Origin: Myxococcales bacterium
GTDB lineage: Bacteria; Myxococcota_A; Polyangia; Polyangiales; Polyangiaceae
Direction: 5' to 3'
Assembly (NCBI GenBank): GCA_016712525.1
Contig: JADJQX010000007.1
Span: forward strand, 2,728,001 to 2,792,000
DNA length: 64,000 nt
The notes beneath the pieces are model-generated. The model ran no database searches. It was not told where the DNA came from and saw nothing but the letters and a program-made list of their open reading frames with translations. This document shows, piece after piece, positions 57,995 through 64,000 of the stretch (position 1 is its first letter; each line of letters opens with the position of its first letter). The translations under genes and the position numbers were made by a program.

Positions 57995-58873
57995 TCACAC
58001 GACGCCGTGGAACACACGCTCGAACGGGGCATAACGTGCCCGGAGCTCGTCGGTGACGGCGGCGGGCAGAGGGCCCCTTGCGACGAGCTCGGCGGCGCGG
58101 ACGATGGCGTCGGCGCGGGTCGTCCCCACGAGCGTGCAATGCACCTCCGGGAGGAACGACGCGAAGCGCAGGAAGAGCTCGTCGTCCGCGAAGGTCATGG
58201 GGGCGGAGCCGAAGAGGGCATCGTAGCGACGTACATACTCGGCGATGTCGTCACGCCCGTCGGGGTTGCCCCGCCACGGGGCATTCGCCAGGGCCCGCTT
58301 CGCAATGACACCGAGACCGGCCCCTCGCACGGCGTCGAGGCCGCTCCGGTCGAGGCAGCTCACCGAGCACTCCACGACGTCGAACGCCCCCGAGCGGACG
58401 GCAGCGACGAGCCCCGCGCCATCGCCCGAGTATCCGAACGCCCTTATTTTTCCAGCCTGTTTGGCGTCCATGAGGGCGCGAAGGAGGCCCTCGTCGGCGA
58501 GCCGGTCCTCCGAGCACGAGTGGAGCAGCGCCACGTCGAGGACGTCGACGCCCAACGTGGCGAGCGCCTGGTCGACGCCGAGGGAGAGGCACGCGGGGGT
58601 CCAGTCGGGCACCCCGGCTACACCGTAACCGAGCTTGGTCACGACGATCACCCCGGCACGCGACGAGGACGAGCCCCGGAGGAACCGCCCGATGCGTGCC
58701 TCCGAGAGCCCGTAGCTCGGGGCCGTGTCGAAGAGGGTGAGCCCCTGCTCGAGAGCTACCCTCAAGAGCCGTTCGGCGTCCTCGTCCGAGAGACGCGCGT
58801 CGCCCAAGGGGCCGCAGCCGAGCCCCACGAGAGGCACGGAGATCCCGGTCCTGCCGAGCGCACGTGGGCTCAT
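57995..58873 (-). CDS. Aldo/keto reductase
   Basis: 292 residues. The catalytic tetrad is present: Asp49 and Tyr54 in LFDTAPSYGLSE, Lys80 in VVTKLG and His118 in ALLHS. The fold begins SVPLVGLGCGPLGD. It reduces aldehydes or ketones with NADPH; the substrate is unknown, though the L-fucose/D-threo-aldose dehydrogenase group is similar. Its ATG overlaps the stop of the GH13 lipoprotein gene upstream (ATGA), so the two are coupled. The gene product is cytoplasmic and the GH13 product exported, so the link is genetic rather than physical. Confidence 0.92.
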   Translation of the reverse strand: MSPRALGRTGISVPLVGLGCGPLGDARLSDEDAERLLRVALEQGLTLFDTAPSYGLSEARIGRFLRGSSSSRAGVIVVTKLGYGVAGVPDWTPACLSLGVDQALATLGVDVLDVALLHSCSEDRLADEGLLRALMDAKQAGKIRAFGYSGDGAGLVAAVRSGAFDVVECSVSCLDRSGLDAVRGAGLGVIAKRALANAPWRGNPDGRDDIAEYVRRYDALFGSAPMTFADDELFLRFASFLPEVHCTLVGTTRADAIVRAAELVARGPLPAAVTDELRARYAPFERVFHGVV

Positions 58874-60831
58874 CGCGAGAGCACCACCACACCGTACGCG
58901 CCGAGCGCGATGGGCAACGTGAAGGGCTTTTGGTCGTAGGGCTGCGCGAGCGCCGTGATGGGAGCGACGCTCGCGTCGGCGAAGTCCGAGCCGTACGCCG
59001 CGCGGTCGCTCGTGAGGCGAACACGGTAGACCCCGCCGTCACGCACGCCGAAGTCGTACCGTGCGTAGGCGCGGTTCCTGAGGTTCACGGCGACGAGCAC
59101 GTCCTCCCCGGAGGCGCCGTGGCGCCGGTAGACGAGCACCTTGGCCGCGTCGTTGCGGTGCAGGATCTCGACCCCCGCCTCGGCGAGCCCACCGGCCTTC
59201 CCGGCCGTATTTTTTCGGAGCGCCACGAGATCCTTGTAGAACGCACGCACCTTTTCGCCCTCCGGAGAGCGCGGAGCGAGCGTCACGGGCGGGTCGGTGA
59301 ACGTACCGAGCGCCAGGCCCTCCTGACCTTGGAACAGCATCGGAACCCCGGGCGCCGTGAAGAGGAGCGCCGCCCCGAGCATCGAGCGGCGACGCGCGGC
59401 GAAGCTCTCGGGATTGTCCGGATCGACGCGGTTCGGGAAGCGCCGGCCCCCGTTGCCGACCGTGTCGTGCGTCTCCGTGAAGAGCACACGCGCGAAGCCG
59501 TCGCCGTCGTAGCCGCCCCGCAAGATGCTCTCGAGCAGGCCGAGGTCCCGCCCGTCGTCCGACGCGGGCTCGAGCACCTTCATCACGTCGTAGCCGAAGC
59601 CGTCCCACTGGGCGTCGAACCCGAAGCCCCCTCGCGAGACGGGGCGTGTGAGCTCGGCGAACCCCTTGAGGTCCTCGGCGGTCGTGGTGGCGCCTTTCTG
59701 CCGCGCGACCTCGTTCTGGGCCACGAGCAGCTCTTTCCCGCCGGGGGTCGTGCCTTGGCCGTCGATGCCGCGCACGTTCGACGTCGAGTCCCAGCGGAAC
59801 CCGTCCCCGTGAAATTCGTCGATGAACGCGCGGGTCGCGTCGACGAACATGGCCCGCACCGCAGGCTCGTCGAACTTCGGTCGAGGCCCCCACGGGGTGC
59901 TCGCGTACGCGCCCGGGCCGAAATAGTAGACCCCGGCGGAGCCACCCGGGCACACGCCGTCGAAGCAGCGGAGCGGGGCCTCGCGCCACCCGTCGTGGTG
60001 GTTCACGACCGCGTCGAGCCACACCGCCATCCCCTTCGCGTGCGCGGCATCGACGAGCGCGCGGAGCTCGTCGGCCGTGCCGTACGAGCTCTTGGGCGCG
60101 AAGTGGAGGTGCGGGTTGTATCCCCACCCGTTCGGGTTCCCACCGAACTCGAACACGGGCATGAGCTCGAGCACGTTCACGCCGAGGTCGGCGAGATCGT
60201 CGAGGCGAGCCTTGGTCGAGGCGAACGTTCCATGGCCCTTCGCAGGGTCCCGCGAGAAGCTCCCGACGTGCATCTCGTAGACGATCTGCGTGCTCTTCGG
60301 TGGCCGCACGAAGGCGCCATCGGTCCACGAAAACGCGAATGGATCCGTAACGATACAGCTCACGCGGTCGGCGCCCCGCTGGCGGCAGTACGGGTCGAGG
60401 CGCGTGAGCTCTCCGGCGGGCGTCGCGAGCACGAAGCGGTAGCTCTGGCCGATCTTCGCGCCGGAGACCTCGCCGGCGAAGAGGCCGTCGTTCTCCTTCG
60501 CGAGTGCGACGCGCCCCATGTCCCCGTCCACGAACGCGAGTGTGGCCGCGGGGGCCCACACGCGGAAGAGCACGCCCTTGTCGGTGACGTGGGCGCCTGG
60601 CCCCGCCGTGGACCTCGGGGGCCTCGCGTCGGGAGCGCCGGCGTCCTTCGGCGGCTCGGACGTGACGACGCTGGTCGCCGAGGGACGTGGGTCGGGAGAC
60701 TCGGAGGACCCTTGCGACTGCGCGACCGCCCCACACGCGACCGCCCACGCGGCGACGACGAAGACAGGCACGACGGGAGCCGACGAGAGCGCCCGGCGGG
60801 ACGAGCGTCGGGGGCGTTCCGGAGCGTTCAT
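58870..60831 (-). CDS. GH13 alpha-amylase-family lipoprotein (branching enzyme / trehalohydrolase-like)
   Basis: 653 residues from ATG 60831, since a start at 60882 adds only basic residues before the signal. The N-terminus RRALSSAPVVPVFVVAAWAV ends at Cys33 (VAC), a lipobox, then a Ser/Pro linker. A CBM48-like domain (VLFRVWAPAATLAFVDGDMG) precedes the TIM barrel: YEMHVGSFSRDPAKGHGTFA, LMPVFEFGGNPNGWGYNP, DAVVNHHDG (conserved Asp/His), the nucleophile Asp in DGFRWDSTSNVRG, the acid Glu in TTAEDLKGF and the third Asp in FTETHDTVGNG. This matches the GlgB/malto-oligosyltrehalose-hydrolase side of GH13. It should act on alpha-glucans at the cell surface or periplasm. It is coupled to the aldo/keto reductase gene. 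Confidence 0.92.
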   Translation of the reverse strand: MNAPERPRRSSRRALSSAPVVPVFVVAAWAVACGAVAQSQGSSESPDPRPSATSVVTSEPPKDAGAPDARPPRSTAGPGAHVTDKGVLFRVWAPAATLAFVDGDMGRVALAKENDGLFAGEVSGAKIGQSYRFVLATPAGELTRLDPYCRQRGADRVSCIVTDPFAFSWTDGAFVRPPKSTQIVYEMHVGSFSRDPAKGHGTFASTKARLDDLADLGVNVLELMPVFEFGGNPNGWGYNPHLHFAPKSSYGTADELRALVDAAHAKGMAVWLDAVVNHHDGWREAPLRCFDGVCPGGSAGVYYFGPGAYASTPWGPRPKFDEPAVRAMFVDATRAFIDEFHGDGFRWDSTSNVRGIDGQGTTPGGKELLVAQNEVARQKGATTTAEDLKGFAELTRPVSRGGFGFDAQWDGFGYDVMKVLEPASDDGRDLGLLESILRGGYDGDGFARVLFTETHDTVGNGGRRFPNRVDPDNPESFAARRRSMLGAALLFTAPGVPMLFQGQEGLALGTFTDPPVTLAPRSPEGEKVRAFYKDLVALRKNTAGKAGGLAEAGVEILHRNDAAKVLVYRRHGASGEDVLVAVNLRNRAYARYDFGVRDGGVYRVRLTSDRAAYGSDFADASVAPITALAQPYDQKPFTLPIALGAYGVVVLSR

Positions 60832-60957
60832 GGGCCGAACCCTACGCGAGCCTTCGCCGGAGCGCTTTCGGGAGGCCGTCAAAAACTATCGCGGTTCCAG
60901 CGCCCCCCCTCGGTGGGTCGGCCACCGCGGAGCGTCGCCCTCGTGTAGCCTTCGGGC

Positions 60958-62235
60958 GTGGCCGAGCGCGAACCCGGGGTCTCGACGTCGAAGCTCGTGG
61001 GCTTCGGGGCGCTCTATTTCGCCCAGGGCATCCCGCTCGGGATCGCGGCCGAGTATCTGCCCGTCGCGCTCCGCCAGAGCCACGCGTCGTACAGCCTCAT
61101 CGCGGCGGTGAGCTGGCTCCAGCTCCCGTGGGCGCTGAAGGTGCTCTGGGCGCGCGCGGGAGATCTCCCTTCGGTGCGTGCGAAGGCGCGGAGGCTCGTC
61201 CTCCTCTTGCAGCTCGGGCTCGCGGCCATCGTCGCGACCTACGCCGCAGCTCCGCTCGCCAGCTCGCGGGCCCTGTGGTTCACGCTCACCGCGCTCGCGG
61301 CCCTCTTCGCCGCGACCCAAGACGTGCTCGTCGACGGGCTCGCGGTGCGCTCCCTCGGAAAAGAGGAGCGCGGTCTCGGAAACGTCGCGCAGGTAGGCGC
61401 CTACCGGCTGGGCATGGTCTTCGGCGGGGCTGGGCTGCTCGTGCTCGGCGCGAAGCTCGGCGAACGATGGGCGATCGTGGCGCTCGCGGCCTCCATCGCC
61501 GTCGGGAGCGCGGGGGTCGTCCTTATCGGGGAGCCACGCATCGGTCCCGACGCGACGCCGGCCGACACCGAAGCGAAGGGGGCCCGCAGGAGGAGCCTCG
61601 CGGACGAGATACGGCTCACCGGTCGCACGCTCGCCTCCATGCTCCACCGTGACGTGCGCGCCGTGCTGGCCGTGGCGTTCTTCTACAAGCTCGGACTCCA
61701 CACGGCGTCGACGCTCTTGAAGCCCGTGCTCGTCGACGGCGGTTGGTCGAAGGAGCGCATCGGGACGCTCGCCGTGACGGTGGGCACGCTCGCGGGCGTC
61801 GCGGGCTCGATGGCCGGTGGGCTGCTCCACAAAAAGGCTGGCGATCGCGGCGGCCTTACGATCGCGGCCGTCCTCCAAGCGCTCGCGTGCGCGCCGCTCT
61901 TCTTCGTCCCGGGGAGCACCGACGAGACGGCCCGGGTCACGGTCGCCCTCGCGGTCGAGCACGCCGCGAGCGGCCTCGGCACCACCGTGCTCTTCGCGGC
62001 GCTCATGGGCGCGACGAACCCGAGGCATGCCTCCCTCCAGTACACGGTGCTCTCCACGGCCAACGCGCTCTCCCTCGCGGTGGCGGGCGCGCTCGGCGCA
62101 GCCATCGCCGACGTGTCGAGCCCCCGTTGGTCGTTCGCGCTCGGCGCGGCGCTCTCGCTCGGCTCGCTCGCGCTCGTCCCGGCCTTCACCGGCGCCGCGC
62201 GCGCGCTCCACGAGGGGCGAGAGCTTCCACCCTGA
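60958..62235 (+). CDS. AmpG-like muropeptide transporter (MFS)
   Basis: 425 residues from GTG 60958. About 12 transmembrane helices. FGALYFAQGIPLGIAAEYLP at the start and TQDVLVDGLAVRSLGKEERG, LGNVAQVGAYRLGMVFGGAG in helices 4-5 are characteristic of the AmpG group, which imports GlcNAc-anhydroMurNAc peptides released from peptidoglycan. Charged central loop (DTEAKGARRRSLADEIR) as in MFS. Next to a dipeptide epimerase, it most likely takes part in recycling of cell-wall peptides. It is divergent from the GH13 gene. Confidence 0.82.
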   Translation: MAEREPGVSTSKLVGFGALYFAQGIPLGIAAEYLPVALRQSHASYSLIAAVSWLQLPWALKVLWARAGDLPSVRAKARRLVLLLQLGLAAIVATYAAAPLASSRALWFTLTALAALFAATQDVLVDGLAVRSLGKEERGLGNVAQVGAYRLGMVFGGAGLLVLGAKLGERWAIVALAASIAVGSAGVVLIGEPRIGPDATPADTEAKGARRRSLADEIRLTGRTLASMLHRDVRAVLAVAFFYKLGLHTASTLLKPVLVDGGWSKERIGTLAVTVGTLAGVAGSMAGGLLHKKAGDRGGLTIAAVLQALACAPLFFVPGSTDETARVTVALAVEHAASGLGTTVLFAALMGATNPRHASLQYTVLSTANALSLAVAGALGAAIADVSSPRWSFALGAALSLGSLALVPAFTGAARALHEGRELPP

Positions 62236-62293
62236 CGTTCGGACGATGGCCTCCCAGCCCAACCTCGACGCCAAAGCAACCCAAGCATAACCC

Positions 62294-63367
62294 ATGGAAA
62301 TAAAAGTCGATTCGGCTACCGCGACCGCCCTCGAGGTCCCCCTCCGCGAGCCGTTCACCATCGCGACGGCGCGCATGGAGACGACCCGAGCCGCCCTCTT
62401 CCGCATTCGCGCGGGCGAGACGTTGGGGATCGGAGAGGCCGCGTGCCTCTACCCCGTGACCGAAGAGGACATGCCCGACGTGCTCGCGCTCGCGGCCCGT
62501 TCGTTCCGAGCGCTCGAGGGGCGCACCGTCGCACGCATCGCGGACTGCCGGGATCTCGCGTACGAGGTCTCCGAGCGCTCCAAGGTCACGGCATCGGCGC
62601 TCGAGTGTGCCCTCCTCGACGCCCTCGCGCGCTCACGCGGAGCCTCGATCGCCGACCTCTTCGGGGTCCGCTCTTTCGCCTCCCGCATCGAGAGCGACAT
62701 CACGATCCCGATCGCCGAGGCCACGGAGATGCTCCGCGTGGGCGAGGTGTGGCACGCCCAAGGGTTTCGCGCGTTCAAGGCCAAGGTCGGACGCGACGTC
62801 GATCGCGAGACGCGTGCACTCTGCACGATGCACGAACGTCTGCCGGGCCTCCGTTTTCGGCTCGACGCGAACGCCGGGTTCTCGGCCGAGGACGCGCTCG
62901 CGATGCTCCGTGGCCTCCGTCGGCACGGCGCGATCGTCGAGTGCTTCGAGCAGCCTTGCGCTCGCGAGGACGTGGACGGCATGGCGAAGGTCGTGCGCGA
63001 CGGCGCGGTCGACGTCGTGGCCGACGAGTCTCTCCGTGGGCCCGACGATCTCGCGGAGCTCGTCCGGGCGCGCGCGGCCACGTCGGTGAACCTGAAGATC
63101 GTGAAGCTCGGGGGCTTCGCGGCGTCGCTCGAGCTCGGCACGGAGGCGATCCGGCGCGGCCTCGGCGTCATGGTGGGCGGCATGGTGGAGACCCGCCTCG
63201 GCATGACGTGCGCGACGATGCTCGCCGCGTGCCTCCCCAAGCTCACCTACGCCGACCTCGACACGGCCTGGCTCCTCGCGTCCGACCCGTTCGTCGGAGG
63301 GTTCGCCTCGGACGGGCCCATCATCACGCCGCTCGTGGGCCTCGGCTTCGGCGTGACGACCGCATAG
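62294..63367 (+). CDS. Dipeptide epimerase (L-Ala-D/L-Glu type), enolase superfamily
   Basis: 357 residues. The acid-base lysine motif is Lys162/Lys164 in FKAKVG, metal ligands are Asp191 (LDANAG), Glu219 (CFEQPC) and Asp244 (VADES), and the second lysine is Lys268 in NLKIVKLGG. PFTIATARMETTRAALFRIR is the typical capping-domain start. The combination and the PLREPFTIA opening match L-Ala-D/L-Glu epimerases (YcjG/YkfB), which convert murein dipeptides for further breakdown. It lies 58 bp after the AmpG-like gene, supporting muropeptide recycling. No peptidase gene is in the window. Confidence 0.88.
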   Translation: MEIKVDSATATALEVPLREPFTIATARMETTRAALFRIRAGETLGIGEAACLYPVTEEDMPDVLALAARSFRALEGRTVARIADCRDLAYEVSERSKVTASALECALLDALARSRGASIADLFGVRSFASRIESDITIPIAEATEMLRVGEVWHAQGFRAFKAKVGRDVDRETRALCTMHERLPGLRFRLDANAGFSAEDALAMLRGLRRHGAIVECFEQPCAREDVDGMAKVVRDGAVDVVADESLRGPDDLAELVRARAATSVNLKIVKLGGFAASLELGTEAIRRGLGVMVGGMVETRLGMTCATMLAACLPKLTYADLDTAWLLASDPFVGGFASDGPIITPLVGLGFGVTTA

Positions 63368-63420
63368 GGCCGCTAAGTCGCGCGCAACGAAGGCCCATTT
63401 CGAGTACCGTTTCGGCCCTC

Positions 63421-64000
63421 ATGCTCCCCTCGGTGTCTCGCTCCTACTCCGCCTCGGCCCTCGCGCTCGGCCTCCTCGCAAGCTCGCTCGCCCTCCCCGT
63501 CCCCGCGTTCGCCCAGAGCGCGCCTCCCCCCGCTCCCGGCGACACGGCCGCTCCGAGCGCGCCCGAAGATCCGGCCCCCCCGGCAACGCCCGCACCCCCG
63601 AGCAGCCCTCCGCCGATCGCGCCCCCCGACGAGCCCGCCCCCGCGCCCATCGTCGCCCCTCCCCCTCCGGCCGAGGAGGAGGAGCCCGAGCCGAGGATGA
63701 GCGAAGGGCGCGCGATCGTGGTCGCGTGGAACACGGGGTTCCAGTGGGGCCTCGCGCCGGGTGTCGTCTTCGCGTCCGGCCGGGCGGGCTTCTCTCTGGG
63801 AGTGCGCCTCGGCTACGGCATCGACACGGGCACGGTCATCGTCGTGCCGGGTGTGCGGCTCTCGGCCACGTTCCTCGACCCGAACATTTACCAGGGCATG
63901 CCCGTGGGCAAGCTGGTGCTCCCCATCGACCGGTTCGCGCCGTTCGTCGAAGGCGGCGCCGGGCTCGGCCACATCGCCGGGAGCGGCTCCCCTTCTGCCA
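63421..64000 (+). CDS. Outer-membrane beta-barrel protein (partial at the window end)
   Basis: The ATG at 63421 opens a frame with no stop before the edge (193 codons). A signal peptide (SASALALGLLASSLALPVPA) ends at AFAQ-S. A Pro/Ala/Glu linker of about 60 residues is followed by strands such as AIVVAWNTGFQWGLAPGVVF, AGFSLGVRLGYGIDTGTVIV and GVRLSATFLD, then FAPFVEGGAGLGH. These alternate hydrophobic and aromatic residues like an 8-12 strand barrel. The C-terminal part is missing so the family cannot be fixed. Confidence 0.75.
   Translation, partial: MLPSVSRSYSASALALGLLASSLALPVPAFAQSAPPPAPGDTAAPSAPEDPAPPATPAPPSSPPPIAPPDEPAPAPIVAPPPPAEEEEPEPRMSEGRAIVVAWNTGFQWGLAPGVVFASGRAGFSLGVRLGYGIDTGTVIVVPGVRLSATFLDPNIYQGMPVGKLVLPIDRFAPFVEGGAGLGHIAGSGSPSA

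Overview
The window reads as chromosomal DNA of a high-GC myxobacterium (Myxococcota, most likely Polyangiales). The grounds are strong G/C bias at third codon positions and many lipoproteins with Asp/Ala/Gly/Pro-rich linkers after the lipobox. A PknB-type Ser/Thr kinase with a Pro-rich linker, an FHA-GGDEF protein, FG-GAP lipoproteins and outer-membrane barrels point the same way. No rRNA, tRNA, insertion sequence, phage gene or CRISPR array was seen. Assignment to an order is inference from style, not from a marker gene.

Layout. 1-3.6 kb: a clipped membrane-protein start, a lipoprotein with a duplicated domain, a frameshifted esterase lipoprotein and a membrane protein. 3.9-8.8 kb: a YbjN-like protein, an outer-membrane barrel, a 13-haem cytochrome c, an 84-residue protein and a lipoprotein with a CX4CH site, together a candidate electron-transfer unit. 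9-16.9 kb: AhpC peroxiredoxin, small regulators, an FG-GAP lipoprotein, a cytochrome P450, a Ser/Thr kinase and a sirtuin. 16.9-27.5 kb: mainly minus-strand lipoproteins, FHA-GGDEF, a GT2 glycosyltransferase, a protein combining sigma-70 region 1.1-like and region 3-like segments, a Tat-exported DUF362 protein, a helix-hairpin-helix protein, and a 42-bp tandem repeat array.

27.7-40.8 kb: gpsA followed by three exported proteins aimed at phosphoesters (NAGPA domain, PHP hydrolase, alkaline-phosphatase-like), a probable beta-helix lipoprotein, and a convergent Ton system (tonB-exbB-exbD-exbD-TonB-dependent receptor). This may be one uptake locus, but its substrate is not shown.

41.3-55.0 kb: ten purine genes in one direction, purA-purM-purL-purQ-purH-purC-purB-purD-purN-purF, mostly joined by 4-nt start/stop overlaps. 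They cover nearly all steps from PRPP to IMP, plus both steps to AMP. There is no standalone purE or purK, but PurC carries a C-terminal PurE-like domain that appears to have lost its signature. purH is interrupted by a frameshift. PurL retains its N-terminal domain while its glutaminase is a separate PurQ.

55.1-64 kb: an RRM RNA-binding protein heading an operon of small unknown proteins; three tandem paralogues with a zinc ribbon, a hydrophobic segment and (in two of them) YGAPP repeats; a DUF486 membrane protein; an aldo/keto reductase coupled to a GH13 lipoprotein; an AmpG-like transporter with a dipeptide epimerase (muropeptide recycling); and the start of an outer-membrane beta-barrel gene cut by the window end.

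Two frameshifts in otherwise intact genes (the esterase and purH) suggest either consensus errors in the assembly or real lesions. Raw reads would settle this.
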